Source of the DNA: Klenkia soli
Lineage (GTDB): Bacteria > Actinomycetota > Actinomycetes > Mycobacteriales > Geodermatophilaceae
Reading direction: 5' to 3'
Assembly: GCF_900103975.1 (NCBI RefSeq)
Contig: NZ_FNIR01000001.1
Span: 492,376 to 556,375, forward strand
Length of the DNA stretch: 64,000 bases
Shown here piece by piece: positions 17,623-28,136 of the stretch (positions are counted from its first letter, which is position 1; each line of letters opens with the position of its first letter). The notes beneath the pieces were generated by a model. That model ran no database searches. It saw nothing but the letters and a program-made list of their open reading frames with translations, and was not told where the DNA came from. The translations under genes were made by a program, and so were the position numbers.

Positions 17623-18799
17623 CGCGCAGGAGCTGGTCGGCCCCGTCACCGTTGTCGGTGGTCAGGTACAGCGCACCGTCGGAGCCCAGCTGCGGGGTGC
17701 GCACCCGGCCGTAGGTGCCCTCGAGCTCCGGGATGCGGAACTGCTCGACCAGCGACCCGTCGTCGGCCAGCCGCAGCGCGAGCACGCCGGTGTCCTTCTG
17801 CACCCCGAGCAGGAGCAGGCCGTCGTAGCTGCCCCACTGCTCGCCGTCCAGGAAGGTGATGCCGGAGACGGCGATCGTGGGGTCGCCGGAGGACCACACG
17901 GCGGCGATCGCGCCGGGGATGTCGGGGTCGGTCATCGGCACGCTCTCGTCGTACTCGCCGGCGCCGACCGGGTCCCAGCCGTAGTTGCCGCCGTCCTGGG
18001 CGAGGTTGACCTCGTCGTCGACCTGGCTGCCCTGCTCGGCGGTGAACACCTCGCCCGTGCCGGGCCGCACGGCGATGCCCTGCACGTTCCGGTGGCCGTA
18101 GCCCACGATCGCGTGCGAGGTGGGGTCGGTCAGCTCGAGGAACGGGTTGGTGGCCGAGGGCTGCCCGGTCTGCGGGTCGACCCGCAGCAGCTTGCCGGCC
18201 TGGGTGGAGAGGTCCTGCGGGTTGGTGCCCAGCGCGTTGTCACCGGTGCCGATCAGCAGCTGGCCGTCGGGGTCGAAGCGCAGCCGGCAGCCACCGTGCC
18301 GGCCGGAGTCGGCGTTCACCGGGATCTGGCCCACCAGGGGGTCGGCGACCCGGGAGGCCGCCGTCCACCCCTCGTCGACGGTCCAGGCGGTCACCTCGAT
18401 GCCGGGGCCGCCGTCCGCGCCGCCGTCGGCCACGCCCATGCAGGTGTAGAACCGGCGATCGGTGTCGAACGCCGGGTCGAGGACCAGGCCCATCAGGCCG
18501 GTCTCGCCCTCGGCCCACAGGTCGCCGAGGTCCGCGGCCACCTCCTGCGTGCTGCCGTCGGGGCGCACGGCGGTGAAGCCCCCACCGCGCTCGTCGAGCA
18601 GCAGCGTGCCGTCGGGGGCCTGGGCGACGTCCCACGGGTGGTCCAGACCGTCGGCCAGCACCTCGACCTGCAGGGCCGGCGCGTCGGACGGCGCCGCGGT
18701 GGCTGCGTCGTCCGGGTCGGAGGACCCGGACGAACAACCGGCCAGCAGCACCAGGCCGGTGAGGAGTGCGGTCGGGCGGGCAGCGCGGTGGGTGCTCAT
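17606..18799 (-). CDS. PQQ-dependent sugar (glucose/sorbosone-type) dehydrogenase lipoprotein
   Basis: A 397-residue exported protein. A short basic N-terminus leads to the lipobox LLAGC with the lipidated Cys22 and a Ser/Asp/Ala-rich linker. A six-bladed propeller of the soluble aldose dehydrogenase family follows: LDHPWDVAQAPDG, EGETGLMGLVLDP, GGCRLRFDPDGQLLIGTGD, GYGHRNVQGIAV, EQGSQVDDEVNL and NYGWDPV. It should oxidise a sugar or sugar alcohol outside the membrane. The true substrate, and whether PQQ is used, are unknown; no pqq genes are in the window. Confidence 0.87.
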   Translation of the reverse strand: MSTHRAARPTALLTGLVLLAGCSSGSSDPDDAATAAPSDAPALQVEVLADGLDHPWDVAQAPDGTLLLDERGGGFTAVRPDGSTQEVAADLGDLWAEGETGLMGLVLDPAFDTDRRFYTCMGVADGGADGGPGIEVTAWTVDEGWTAASRVADPLVGQIPVNADSGRHGGCRLRFDPDGQLLIGTGDNALGTNPQDLSTQAGKLLRVDPQTGQPSATNPFLELTDPTSHAIVGYGHRNVQGIAVRPGTGEVFTAEQGSQVDDEVNLAQDGGNYGWDPVGAGEYDESVPMTDPDIPGAIAAVWSSGDPTIAVSGITFLDGEQWGSYDGLLLLGVQKDTGVLALRLADDGSLVEQFRIPELEGTYGRVRTPQLGSDGALYLTTDNGDGADQLLRVTPAS

Positions 18800-18849
18800 C
18801 GCCCCCAGTGTCGCCGGAGTCCGGCCACGGTGCAGCCGCGGTGCGCGCC

Positions 18850-19884
18850 TCAGGCGCTGCGGGTGACCACGTAGTCGCAGAGGGCGTCGAGGGCCTCGCG
18901 GACCTCGCCGGCCGGCACGCTGCCCAGCCGGGCCCGGGCGCGGTCGGCGTAGGAGTCGAGCACCTCGGTGGCCCGGGTCAGGGAGGCCGAGGCGCGCAGC
19001 AGGGCCAGGGCCTCGGCGTGCTCGGCGTCGTCGGTGATCGGCCCGGCGACCAGCTGGCGCAACCGCGCCTCGGCCGGGTCGTCGCCGGCGAGCACCAGCA
19101 GGACCGGGAGCGTGGCGATGCCCTCGCGCAGGTCGGTGCCGGGCAGCTTGCCCGAGGTGCCGCGCTCGCTGACGATGTCGATCAGGTCGTCGGAGAGCTG
19201 GAAGGCCACCCCGACCTCCTCCGCGTAGGCGGTGAGGTCCTCGACGACGGCGGGGTCGACCCCGGCGAACGTGGCGCCGAACCGCGCCGAGGTGGCCACC
19301 AGCGACCCGGTCTTGTCCGCCAGCACCGAGAGGTGGTGGGCGATCGGGTCCTCACCGGCAGCCGGGCCCACCGTCTCGCGGATCTGCCCGGTGACCAGGC
19401 GCTCGAAGGTGCGCGCCTGCACCCGCACCGCCTCGGGGCCCAGGTCGGCCAGCAGGTCCGAGGCCCGGGCGAAGAGGAAGTCGCCGGTCAGGATGGCGAT
19501 GCTGTTGCTCCAACGGCTGTTCGCGCTGGCCGCGCCGCGCCGGACGGCGGCCTCGTCCATGACGTCGTCGTGGTAGAGCGTCGCCAGGTGCGTGAGCTCG
19601 CAGACCACGGCGGCCGAGACCACGTCGTCGGCGTCGGCGTCGCCCAGCTGCGCGGCCAGCAGCGCCAGCACCGGCCGGAAGCGCTTGCCGCCGGCGGTCA
19701 TCAGGTGCGCGGCGGCCTCGGCGACGAACTCGTGGTCGCTGGTCACCGAGGCCTGCAGGGCCGACTCGACCCGGGCAAGGCCCGCGGCCAACGACTCACC
19801 CAGCGGGCCCTCGGGCAGCCAGGACCCGACGGTGGACGCCGGCCTGCCCGGCCGGTTCCACGTCTGCGTCTGGCTCCCGCTCAT
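18850..19884 (-). CDS. polyprenyl diphosphate synthase, probably for the menaquinone side chain
   Basis: A trans-prenyltransferase of 344 residues with both aspartate-rich motifs: the first in LYHDDVMDEA and the second in QLSDDLIDIV. GGKRFRPVL, TGDFLFARAS and Lys in DKTGSL are also present. It adds isopentenyl diphosphate units to an allylic primer. Product length is not certain; the position 44 bases behind nuoN and beside the men genes suggests the C35-C45 chain of menaquinone. The ATG at 19884 begins the conserved protein; the same frame is open further upstream only as noise antisense to nothing recognisable. Confidence 0.9.
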   Translation of the reverse strand: MSGSQTQTWNRPGRPASTVGSWLPEGPLGESLAAGLARVESALQASVTSDHEFVAEAAAHLMTAGGKRFRPVLALLAAQLGDADADDVVSAAVVCELTHLATLYHDDVMDEAAVRRGAASANSRWSNSIAILTGDFLFARASDLLADLGPEAVRVQARTFERLVTGQIRETVGPAAGEDPIAHHLSVLADKTGSLVATSARFGATFAGVDPAVVEDLTAYAEEVGVAFQLSDDLIDIVSERGTSGKLPGTDLREGIATLPVLLVLAGDDPAEARLRQLVAGPITDDAEHAEALALLRASASLTRATEVLDSYADRARARLGSVPAGEVREALDALCDYVVTRSA

Positions 19885-19928
19885 GGCCGCTGAATCTAGT
19901 CGCCGCAGGTGGGGACGCCGACGCTGCC

Positions 19929-21467
19929 CTACCCGACCAGCGTCGCGGCGCGGTCGGCCAGGTCGAGCACCGAGCCCGGGACCACGCCCAGCACGAGGGT
20001 GGCGGCCACCGTCACGGCCAGCACGATCGTCGTCGGCAGCCCCGGCACCCCGACCGACGGCCCGTCCTCGGCCGGCTCGGAGAAGTACATGAGCACGACC
20101 AGCCGCAGGTAGAAGAAGCCGGCCACCGCGCTGGTGACCAGGGCGACCACGGCCAGCGGCCAGGCCCCCACCTCGATCGCGGCCCGGAAGACGGCGAACT
20201 TCCCGGTGAACCCGCTGGTCAGCGGGATCCCCGCCAGGGCCAGCAGCAGGAAGGTCATCACCCCCGCGGTCAGCGGCGAGCGCCGGGCCAGCCCGGCCCA
20301 CTGCGAGAGGTGGGTGGCCTCGCCGTCGCCGTCCCGGACCAAGGTCACCACGGCGAACGCACCGATCGTGGTGAGGCCGTAGGCGAGCAGGTAGAACAGC
20401 GTGGCCGACAACCCGGAGCCGGTGCCCCCGCCCAGGCCGATCACCCCGGTGAGCAGGAACCCGGCGTGCGCGATCGAGGAGTAGGCGAGCATCCGCTTGA
20501 CGTCGGTCTGGGTCAGGCCGAGGACGGCGCCCACGACCATCGAGACGATCGCGATGCCGTAGACCAGCGGCCGCCAGGTCCAGTCCGCCGTCCCGAAGGC
20601 GACGTAGAGCAGCCGCAGGATCGCGCCGAAGGCGGCGACCTTGGTGCAGGCGGCCATGAACGCGGTGACCGGGGTCGGGGCGCCCTGGTAGACGTCCGGC
20701 GTCCAGGTGTGGAACGGCGCGACCGAGGCCTTGAACATCAGCCCGACCACGAGCAGGCCCAGGCCGAGCACCAGCAGGGTGCCGGTGCCGTCGTCGGTGA
20801 CCGACTGGCGGATCTCCGAGAGCCGGATGCTGCCGGTGGCGCCGTAGACCAGGGCCAGGCCGTAGAGGAAGAAGGCCGACGCGAAGGCGCCGAGCAGGAA
20901 GTACTTGACCGCCGCCTCCTGCGAGAGCAGCCGGCGACGGCGGGCGAGACCGCAGATCAGGTACAGCGGCAGGCTGAGCACCTCGAGGGCGATGAACATG
21001 ACCAGCAGGTCGTTGGCCGCGACGAAGAGCATCATGCCGCCGACGGCGAAGGTGGCCAGCGGGTAGACCTCGGTCTGCACCCGCTCGTCGGTGAGCAGCT
21101 CGCGGTCGCGGGGGCTGCCCGCGGGCACCGCGGCCGAGGCGACGAACGCGGACTTCGCGGGGTCCAGGCCGCGCTCGGCGAACAGCAGGATCGACAGCGC
21201 ACCCAGCCCGGCGATGGTGGCCTGCAGGAAGTGCCCGGCGCCGTCGACGGCCAGCGCGCCGGCGCCGGTGACCGTGCCGTCGTCACCGGCGACGAGCAGG
21301 GTCGACCCGAAGGCACCGACCGTGCCGACCAGGGCCAGCGCCACCTGCGTGGGCTGGCGGACGTGCCGGGGGGCGAAGGACTCGACGAGCACGCCGACCA
21401 GCGCCGCCCCGAAGACGAACAGCAGCGGGGTGAGCGCGGACAGCGAGAGGTCCGGTGCCTCGATCAT
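19929..21467 (-). CDS. nuoN: NADH-quinone oxidoreductase subunit N
   Basis: A 512-residue antiporter-like membrane subunit of complex I with about 14 membrane helices. The proton-channel residues lie in conserved helices, for example FKASVAPFHTWTPDVYQGAP and the glutamate of FIALEVLSLPLYLI. It is the last gene of nuoA-N; its ATG overlaps the nuoM stop by one base. The polyprenyl synthase gene follows 44 bases later and may be co-transcribed. Confidence 0.96.
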   Translation of the reverse strand: MIEAPDLSLSALTPLLFVFGAALVGVLVESFAPRHVRQPTQVALALVGTVGAFGSTLLVAGDDGTVTGAGALAVDGAGHFLQATIAGLGALSILLFAERGLDPAKSAFVASAAVPAGSPRDRELLTDERVQTEVYPLATFAVGGMMLFVAANDLLVMFIALEVLSLPLYLICGLARRRRLLSQEAAVKYFLLGAFASAFFLYGLALVYGATGSIRLSEIRQSVTDDGTGTLLVLGLGLLVVGLMFKASVAPFHTWTPDVYQGAPTPVTAFMAACTKVAAFGAILRLLYVAFGTADWTWRPLVYGIAIVSMVVGAVLGLTQTDVKRMLAYSSIAHAGFLLTGVIGLGGGTGSGLSATLFYLLAYGLTTIGAFAVVTLVRDGDGEATHLSQWAGLARRSPLTAGVMTFLLLALAGIPLTSGFTGKFAVFRAAIEVGAWPLAVVALVTSAVAGFFYLRLVVLMYFSEPAEDGPSVGVPGLPTTIVLAVTVAATLVLGVVPGSVLDLADRAATLVG

Positions 21468-23020
21468 CAGTTGGCCCCCTGCTCGGCGGTGACGGGTTCG
21501 TGCACCGGCGGCGTGCCGCCCGGGTCGGAACCGATGTCGGTCATGGTGGCGGCGACCGCCGGGTCGATCAGCGCCAGCAGCGGCTGCGGGTAGACCCCCA
21601 GGACGAGGATCAGCGCGATCAGCGGGGCCACGACGGCCAGCTCGCGGCGGCGGAGGTCGGGGAACGGCTTGTCCACGACCAGCCCGCGGGAGGGGCCGTG
21701 CATGGTCCGCTGCACGACCAGCAGCACGTAGAGCGCGGCGAGCACGATCCCGGCGGTGGCGACGATCGTGAACACCGGGCGGGTCGGGAACGAGCCCAGC
21801 AGGACCAAGAACTCCGACACGAAGCTGTTGGTGCCCGGCAGCGCCAGGCTGGACAGACCGGCGACCAGGAAGACCCCGGCCAGCACCGGCGCCTTCTTCG
21901 CCACGCCGCCGTAGTCGGCGATCGACCGGGACCCACCGCGGCTGATCAGCATGCCGACGGCCAGGAACAGGATCCCGGTCGAGATGCCGTGGTTGACCAT
22001 GTACAGCACGGCCCCCGAGCCGCCCTCGGCGGTGAAGGCGAAGATGCCCAGCGCGATGAACCCGAAGTGGGCGATCGAGGTGTAGGTCACGAACCGCTTG
22101 AGGTCGGACTGCCCCATCGCGAGCAGGGCGCCGTAGAGGATGCCGGCCACCGCCAGGCCCAGGATCCAGGGCGCGAAGGTGCGCGAGGCGTCGGGGAACA
22201 GCGGCAGGCAGTAGCGGATGAACCCGAAGGTGCCGACCTTGTCCAGCACGCCGACCAGCAGCACGCCGCCGCCGATCGGGGCCTCGGCGCCGGAGTCGGG
22301 CAGCCAGGTGTGGAAGGGCACCAGCGGCGCCTTGATCGCGAAGGCGACGAAGAACCCCAGGAAGAGCAGCTTCTGCACGCCCGGGTCGATGTCGAGCTGG
22401 CGCAGCGCGTCGAAGGCGAAGGTGCCCTCACCCAGCTGGGAGTTCGAGACCACGTACAGCCCGATGACCGAGGCCAGCATGACCAGCCCGCCGAGCAGGC
22501 TGTACAGGAAGAACTTCACCGCGGCGTACTGCCGGCGCGGCCCGCCGAAGCTGCCGATGATGAAGTACATCGGGACGAGCATGGCCTCGAAGAACACGTA
22601 GAACAGGAAGACGTCGGTGGCCGCGAAGACCCCGACCATCATGGCCTCGAGCACCAGCAGCCAGGCGAAGTAGGCCTTCGTGGACCGGCCGCCGGGGCCG
22701 GTGTCCTCCCACGAGGCGACGACGACGACCGGCACCAGCACGCCGATCAGCAGCAGCATGACCAGCGCGATGCCGTCGACGCCGAGGGCGAAGTCGACCC
22801 CGAAGGCGGGGATCCAGGAGACCGAGGTGGTCAGCTGGAACCGGTCGCCGCCGGTGTCGAAGGCGACCGTGGCGAGGACGGCCAGCACCAGCACGAGGGC
22901 GCTGACCGCCAGGGTGACCTGCTTGACCAGCAGGTCCCGGCCCTTGGGCAGGGCGGCCACCGCGGCGCCGCCCACGGCCGGGACGGCGATCATCGCGAGC
23001 AGCCAGGGGAAGTCGCTCAC
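21467..23020 (-). CDS. nuoM: NADH-quinone oxidoreductase subunit M
   Basis: A 517-residue antiporter-like proton-pumping subunit. The key channel elements are FYVFFEAMLVPMYFIIG (glutamate) and FAIKAPLVPFHTWLPDSGAEAP (lysines). The start is GTG with a GAGGAG site upstream. It lies 28 bases after nuoL and overlaps nuoN by one base. Confidence 0.96.
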   Translation of the reverse strand: MSDFPWLLAMIAVPAVGGAAVAALPKGRDLLVKQVTLAVSALVLVLAVLATVAFDTGGDRFQLTTSVSWIPAFGVDFALGVDGIALVMLLLIGVLVPVVVVASWEDTGPGGRSTKAYFAWLLVLEAMMVGVFAATDVFLFYVFFEAMLVPMYFIIGSFGGPRRQYAAVKFFLYSLLGGLVMLASVIGLYVVSNSQLGEGTFAFDALRQLDIDPGVQKLLFLGFFVAFAIKAPLVPFHTWLPDSGAEAPIGGGVLLVGVLDKVGTFGFIRYCLPLFPDASRTFAPWILGLAVAGILYGALLAMGQSDLKRFVTYTSIAHFGFIALGIFAFTAEGGSGAVLYMVNHGISTGILFLAVGMLISRGGSRSIADYGGVAKKAPVLAGVFLVAGLSSLALPGTNSFVSEFLVLLGSFPTRPVFTIVATAGIVLAALYVLLVVQRTMHGPSRGLVVDKPFPDLRRRELAVVAPLIALILVLGVYPQPLLALIDPAVAATMTDIGSDPGGTPPVHEPVTAEQGAN

Positions 23021-23048
23021 GGGAGCTGCTCCTCGTCGTCGTGGGTGG

Positions 23049-24956
23049 TCATCCTGCGGTCACCGCGACCAGGGCCCCGACGACCAGGACGGCGCCGCCG
23101 AGCATGCCGAGGGCGTAGGAGCGGACGAACCCGGTCTGCGCGCGGCCCAGCCGGGACGACGAACCGCCCAGCCCGGCGCCGATGCCGTTGACCACGCCGT
23201 CCACCCCGCGGTTGTCCACCCAGACCAGGGCCCGGGTGAGCCACATGCCCGGTCGCATGAACACGGCCTCGTTGACCTGGTCGGCGTAGAGGGCGTTGCG
23301 CGCGGCGCGCACCGGGACCGACACGCGGGCCGGTGCCGTCGTGGGCACCTCGCGGCGGCCCACGAACAGCCAGGCGGTGAGCGCACCGAGCGCCACCACG
23401 ACGGTGACCAGGACGCTGACCACCAGCGGCGGGATCGTGTGCGCCGCGGCCTCCTCGGGCTCGCCGAACACGGGGGCCAGCCAGCCGGCCAGCGGGAAGA
23501 CCTCGACCAGCAGGAAACCGGCGGCCACCGAGCCGACCGCGAGCACCACCATCGGCAGGGTCATCACCGCGGGCGACTCGTGCGGGTGCACGTCGTCCTC
23601 CCAGCGGGGCTTGCCGAAGAAGGTCATCAGCATCAGCCGGGTCATGTAGAACGCGGTCAGCCCGGCGCCGAGCACCGCGACGCCGCCGAGCAGGTACCCC
23701 GACGCCCCGCCGCGGTCGAAGGCGGCCTCGATGATGGCGTCCTTGGTCCAGTAGCCGGACAGGAACGGGAAGCCGATCAGCGCGAGGTAGCCCAGCCCGA
23801 AGGTGACGAAGGTGGTCGTCATCTTCGTGGCCAGCCCGCCGAACCGGCGCATGTCGGTGCGGTCGCCCATGCCGTGCATCACCGAGCCGGCGCCGAGGAA
23901 CAGCCCGGCCTTGAAGAAGCCGTGGGTGAGCAGGTGCGCGATGCCCGCGGCGTAGCCGACGGGGCCGAGGCCGACGGCCAGGAACATGTAGCCGATCTGG
24001 CTGACCGTGGACCAGGCCAGCACCTTCTTGATGTCGTCGTAGGCGCAGCCGGCGATCGCGCCGATCATGATCGTGATCGCGCCGATGATGACCACGACGG
24101 TCTGCGCGGCGGGGGCGGCGTCGAACACCGGTGCCGACCGGGCGATGAGGTACACCCCGGCGGTGACCATGGTGGCGGCGTGGATGAGGGCCGAGACCGG
24201 GGTCGGGCCCTCCATGGCGTCGGGCAGCCAGGCCTGCAGGGGGAACTGGCCGGACTTGCCGCAGGCGCCCAGCAGCAGGAGCAGCCCGATCGCGGTGACC
24301 GTGCCCCCGGCCAGCACCCCGACCGAGCCGAGCACGCCCGCGTAGGACGTCGTGCCCAGCTGGGTGAACATGAGGAAGATCGCCAGGGCCAGGCCGACGT
24401 CGCCGACCCGGTTCATGATGAACGCCTTCTTGGCCGCGGTGGCCGCGGCCGGCCGGGTGTACCAGAACGCGATGAGCAGGTAGGACGCCAGACCCACGCC
24501 CTCCCAGCCCACGTAGAGCGCCACGAAGCTGTTGCCGAGGACCAGCAGCAGCATCGCCGCGACGAACAGGTTGAGGTAGGCGAAGAACCGACGGCGCGCG
24601 GGGTCGTGGGCCATGTAGCCGACCGAGTACACGTGGATCAGCGCGCCGACCCCGGTGATCAGCAGGGCGAAGGTGATCGACAGCGGGTCGACGAGCAACC
24701 CGGCGCTGACCTCGAGCTGCCCGGTGGAGACGAAGGTGTACAGGTCGACGCCGACGCTCCGGTCGTCGAGGCCGGCGAGATCGACGGCCGACAGCACGGC
24801 CAGCACGAACGCGCCGGTCACGGTGGTGATGGCCAGCAGGTGGCCCCAGCGGTCGGTGCGCTTCCCGCCCAGCAGCAGGACGGCGGCCCCGGCCAGGGGG
24901 AGCGCGATCAGCAGCCAGGAGGCACTCAGGAGCCCGGTCGCGGGCACGGGGTTCAT
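23049..24956 (-). CDS. nuoL: NADH-quinone oxidoreductase subunit L
   Basis: The largest membrane subunit, 635 residues, with the antiporter core ([51 protein letters not shown]) and the C-terminal extension that forms the long lateral helix. It starts with ATG ten bases after nuoK. All expected conserved charged residues of the core motifs are visible. Confidence 0.96.
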   Translation of the reverse strand: MNPVPATGLLSASWLLIALPLAGAAVLLLGGKRTDRWGHLLAITTVTGAFVLAVLSAVDLAGLDDRSVGVDLYTFVSTGQLEVSAGLLVDPLSITFALLITGVGALIHVYSVGYMAHDPARRRFFAYLNLFVAAMLLLVLGNSFVALYVGWEGVGLASYLLIAFWYTRPAAATAAKKAFIMNRVGDVGLALAIFLMFTQLGTTSYAGVLGSVGVLAGGTVTAIGLLLLLGACGKSGQFPLQAWLPDAMEGPTPVSALIHAATMVTAGVYLIARSAPVFDAAPAAQTVVVIIGAITIMIGAIAGCAYDDIKKVLAWSTVSQIGYMFLAVGLGPVGYAAGIAHLLTHGFFKAGLFLGAGSVMHGMGDRTDMRRFGGLATKMTTTFVTFGLGYLALIGFPFLSGYWTKDAIIEAAFDRGGASGYLLGGVAVLGAGLTAFYMTRLMLMTFFGKPRWEDDVHPHESPAVMTLPMVVLAVGSVAAGFLLVEVFPLAGWLAPVFGEPEEAAAHTIPPLVVSVLVTVVVALGALTAWLFVGRREVPTTAPARVSVPVRAARNALYADQVNEAVFMRPGMWLTRALVWVDNRGVDGVVNGIGAGLGGSSSRLGRAQTGFVRSYALGMLGGAVLVVGALVAVTAG

Positions 24957-24966
24957 GTCGGCGCCC

Positions 24967-25266
24967 TCAGTACTTCAGCAGGTTGGCGTCGTCGACCGAG
25001 GCCGACCGGCGGGTGCGGTAGATCGACATGATGATCGCCAGCCCGATGACGACCTCGGCGGCGGCGACGACCATGACGAAGAACGCGATGACCTGGCCGT
25101 CGACCGTGCCGGTGGCCCGGGCGAAGGTGACCAGCGTGAGGTTCACCGAGTTGAGCATCAGCTCGATGCACATGAACACGACGATGGCGTTGCGGCGCAC
25201 CAGCACGCCGACGGCACCGATGGTGAACAGGATCGCGGCCAGCACCAGGTAGTTGGTCAGGCTCAC
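24967..25266 (-). CDS. nuoK: NADH-quinone oxidoreductase subunit K
   Basis: A 99-residue protein of three membrane helices. The two conserved glutamates are in [13 protein letters not shown] and [10 protein letters not shown]. The start is GTG, overlapping the nuoJ stop as GTGA, which indicates translational coupling. Confidence 0.96.
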   Translation of the reverse strand: MSLTNYLVLAAILFTIGAVGVLVRRNAIVVFMCIELMLNSVNLTLVTFARATGTVDGQVIAFFVMVVAAAEVVIGLAIIMSIYRTRRSASVDDANLLKY

Positions 25267-26081
25267 CGGGTCACCCCCCGGGTGGTGCCCAGGGCGCCGT
25301 CGGGACCGCCGCCGGTGTGGTCACCGGGCGGCAGCTCCTCGACGACCTGGGGCTCGACGCCGGTGGCGTAGCTGGCCTCGGCCGGGCTGCCGTCGGGCAG
25401 CCGGCCGGGTGCGGCGATGGAGTTGGCCCGGGCGTAGACACCGGGGCCGGGCAGGGTCTGCGGGTGGTCGGAGGTGAGGAACCGGGCGCGGGACCGTTCC
25501 CTCTGCGTCAGCCGGCTGCCGGGCTCGCGCTCGATGTGGGCCAGCACCATCGCGCCGACCGCAGCGGTGATCAGCAGGGCGCTGGTGACCTCGAAGGCCA
25601 GCAGGTAGCGGGTGAACAGCAACCGGGCGATGGCCTCGATGTTGCCGTCGGCGGCGCCGCCCGCACCGCCCTGCACCGACTCCAGGCCGGCGACGGTCAT
25701 GCCCTCGGTGGCCCGCGCGATGCCCGCCCCGACCAGGCCGGCGAACCCGATGCCCAGCACCGTGGCGGCGACCCGCTGACCCCGGAGGGTCTCGACGACG
25801 GAGTCCGAGGAGTCGCGGCCGACCAGCATGAGCACGAACAGGAAGAGGATCATGATCGCGCCGGTGTAGACGATGATCTGCACCGCGCCGAGGAACGGCG
25901 CCTCCTGGACGACGTAGAACACCCCCAGCGCCAGCATCGTGTTCACCAGGAACAGCGCCGAGTGCACGGCGTTGCGGGCGAAGACCATGCCTAGCGCGCC
26001 GGCCAGGGCGATCGGGCCGAGGATCCAGAACACGACGGTCTCGGCCGTGCCGATCTCGATGCCTGCTGCTGCGCCGCCCAT
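25263..26081 (-). CDS. nuoJ: NADH-quinone oxidoreductase subunit J
   Basis: A 272-residue membrane subunit with five predicted helices and the family motif [18 protein letters not shown]. The last ~85 residues are a hydrophilic Pro/Gly-rich tail beyond the membrane domain (E. coli NuoJ is about 184 residues), a length seen in other actinobacteria. I used the ATG at 26081 (MGGAAAG), which overlaps the nuoI stop by one base. Confidence 0.94.
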   Translation of the reverse strand: MGGAAAGIEIGTAETVVFWILGPIALAGALGMVFARNAVHSALFLVNTMLALGVFYVVQEAPFLGAVQIIVYTGAIMILFLFVLMLVGRDSSDSVVETLRGQRVAATVLGIGFAGLVGAGIARATEGMTVAGLESVQGGAGGAADGNIEAIARLLFTRYLLAFEVTSALLITAAVGAMVLAHIEREPGSRLTQRERSRARFLTSDHPQTLPGPGVYARANSIAAPGRLPDGSPAEASYATGVEPQVVEELPPGDHTGGGPDGALGTTRGVTR

Positions 26082-26665
26082 CAGGAGCCGGCCCGCAGGT
26101 AGTAGTCCTTCTCGTCGTCGCCCAGGCGCATGGGGTGCGGGGGTTGCTCCATGCCGGGCAGCAGCGGGGCCATCAGCTGCTCCTTGGTGTAGATCAGGCT
26201 CGCGCGGTCGTCGTCGGCCAGCTCGAAGTCGTTGCTCATGGTCAGCGAGCGGGTGGGGCAGGCCTCGATGCACAGCCCGCAGAAGATGCAGCGCAGGTAG
26301 TTGATCTGGTAGACCGCGCCGTACCGCTCGCCGGGGCTGAACCGCTGCTCGTCGGTGTTGGTGCCGCCCTCGACGTAGATGGCGTCGGCCGGGCAGGCCC
26401 ACGCGCACAGCTCGCAGCCCACGCACTTCTCCAGGCCGTCGGGGTGCCGGTTGAGCACGTGCCGGCCGTGGTAGCGCGGCTTCGTGATCTTGGGTTCGTC
26501 GGGGTACTGCTCGGTGGTGACCTTCTTGAACATCGTCGAGAAGGTGACGCCGAAGCCCTGGGCGGGGGCGGGCAGCCGGCTGGTGCGCGCGGCCGGCGCG
26601 GAGCGGGTGCCACCGGTCTGGTCGACCTCGCCGCCGCGTCGTCTCTCCGGGGTGAGGTCAGGCAT
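26081..26665 (-). CDS. nuoI: NADH-quinone oxidoreductase subunit I (2x[4Fe-4S])
   Basis: A 194-residue ferredoxin-like subunit that carries the two clusters passing electrons toward NuoB. Both binding motifs are complete: [12 protein letters not shown] and [12 protein letters not shown]. An N-terminal ~35-residue basic tail precedes the membrane-associated helix. The ATG at 26665 overlaps the end of nuoH by eight bases. Confidence 0.96.
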   Translation of the reverse strand: MPDLTPERRRGGEVDQTGGTRSAPAARTSRLPAPAQGFGVTFSTMFKKVTTEQYPDEPKITKPRYHGRHVLNRHPDGLEKCVGCELCAWACPADAIYVEGGTNTDEQRFSPGERYGAVYQINYLRCIFCGLCIEACPTRSLTMSNDFELADDDRASLIYTKEQLMAPLLPGMEQPPHPMRLGDDEKDYYLRAGS

Positions 26666-28136
26666 CGTCGTCCTTCCGGGGGGTGGGGCTGGGACGGCGT
26701 CGGCCGCTGGCCACGGGCGCACCGGCGGCGACCGGCTCCTTGCTGGCCAGCCGGGGTGACGGGGGCACCACCAGGTCCATCGGCGGGATGGGGAACCCGC
26801 CCTCGGCCCGGGCGGGACCGCTGCGCTGGGCGGGCCGGCGGCGGGCACCCTCGGTGCGCACCGGGGGCAGCACCTCGGGCTCGGTGGGGTTGATCGACCC
26901 GGCCGCGGCGTTGAGCGCGGCGATGCGGGTGTCCTCGTTGCTCTTGCGGGAGGCGATGAGCAGCACCGCGAGGACGACGGCGGCGATCGGCAGCCCGACG
27001 TAGAGGGCCACCTCACCGCTGGACAGGTTCGCCTCGCGGGACACCGTGCGCATGGTGGCCACGGCGAGGATCCAGACCAGCGCCGTGGGCACCAGCACCT
27101 TCCAGCCGAAGCGCATGAACTGGTCGTAGCGCAGGCGGGGCAGCGTGCCGCGCAGCCAGATGAAGACGAACAGGGCGGCGACGACCTTGAGCAGGAACCA
27201 CAGCAGCGGCCACCAGCCGGAGTTGGCGCCGTCCCAGATCGAGACCGGCCACGGCGCCCGCCAGCCGCCGAGGAACAGGGTGGCGGCCAGGGCCGAGACG
27301 GTGACCATGTTGACGTACTCGGCCAGGAAGAACAGGGCGAACTTCAGCGACGAGTACTCGGTGTGGAAGCCGCCGACCAGCTCGCTCTCGGCCTCGGGGA
27401 GGTCGAAGGGCGCCCGGTTGGTCTCACCGACCACCGCGATCACGTAGATGATGAAGCTGACCGGCAGCAGCACGGCGTACCAGCTGGGCCCGTCGAACTC
27501 GAGCCCGAAGAAGTCCAGCCGGTTGTCCCCGGCCTGCGCGGCCACGATCTCCGAGGTGCTCATCGTGCCGGCGTAGAGGAACACCGCGACGATGCTCAGC
27601 CCCATGGCGATCTCGTAGCTGACCATCTGGGCCGCGCTGCGCAGGCTGCCCAGCAGCGGGTAGGTCGAACCCGAGGCCCAACCGCCCAGCACGATGCCGT
27701 AGACGCCCATCGCCGAGCAGGCGAGCACCACGAGCACGCCGATCGGGGCGTCGATGAGCTGCAGCGGGGTGCGCTGGCCGAAGATCGACACCTCGGGGCC
27801 CAGCGGGATGACCGAGAAGGCCAGGAACGCCGGGATGGTCGCGATCACCGGGGCGATGAAGTACACCGGCTTGTCCGCCAGCGCCGGCATGATGTCTTCC
27901 TTGAACGCCAGCTTCAGGCCGTCGGCCAGGCTCTGCAGGTAGCCGCGCGGACCGACCCGGTTGGGGCCCGAGCGCTGCTGCATGCGGGCGACGACCTTGC
28001 GCTCGAACACGATCGCGAACAGCGTCATGACGACCAGCAGGCCGAACACGCCGACGATCTTGACCAGCACCAGCCACCAGACGTCGTTGCCGAAGTCGGC
28101 CAGCGTGGGCGAGTCCGCGGCGGCCAGTGCGGTCAC
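26658..28136 (-). CDS. nuoH: NADH-quinone oxidoreductase subunit H
   Basis: A 492-residue membrane subunit that lines the quinone site. It shows [56 protein letters not shown] and eight helices. The last ~85 residues are a Pro/Arg-rich soluble tail beyond the usual end, not explained by the core function. The start GTG forms a GTGA overlap with the nuoG stop. Confidence 0.96.
   Translation of the reverse strand: MTALAAADSPTLADFGNDVWWLVLVKIVGVFGLLVVMTLFAIVFERKVVARMQQRSGPNRVGPRGYLQSLADGLKLAFKEDIMPALADKPVYFIAPVIATIPAFLAFSVIPLGPEVSIFGQRTPLQLIDAPIGVLVVLACSAMGVYGIVLGGWASGSTYPLLGSLRSAAQMVSYEIAMGLSIVAVFLYAGTMSTSEIVAAQAGDNRLDFFGLEFDGPSWYAVLLPVSFIIYVIAVVGETNRAPFDLPEAESELVGGFHTEYSSLKFALFFLAEYVNMVTVSALAATLFLGGWRAPWPVSIWDGANSGWWPLLWFLLKVVAALFVFIWLRGTLPRLRYDQFMRFGWKVLVPTALVWILAVATMRTVSREANLSSGEVALYVGLPIAAVVLAVLLIASRKSNEDTRIAALNAAAGSINPTEPEVLPPVRTEGARRRPAQRSGPARAEGGFPIPPMDLVVPPSPRLASKEPVAAGAPVASGRRRPSPTPRKDDDA

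Noticed and set aside
20310..25031. Long plus-strand frames opposite nuoN, nuoM and nuoL
   Set aside because: Low-complexity Asp/Gln/Arg/Gly-rich translations with no family, antisense to conserved complex I subunits.
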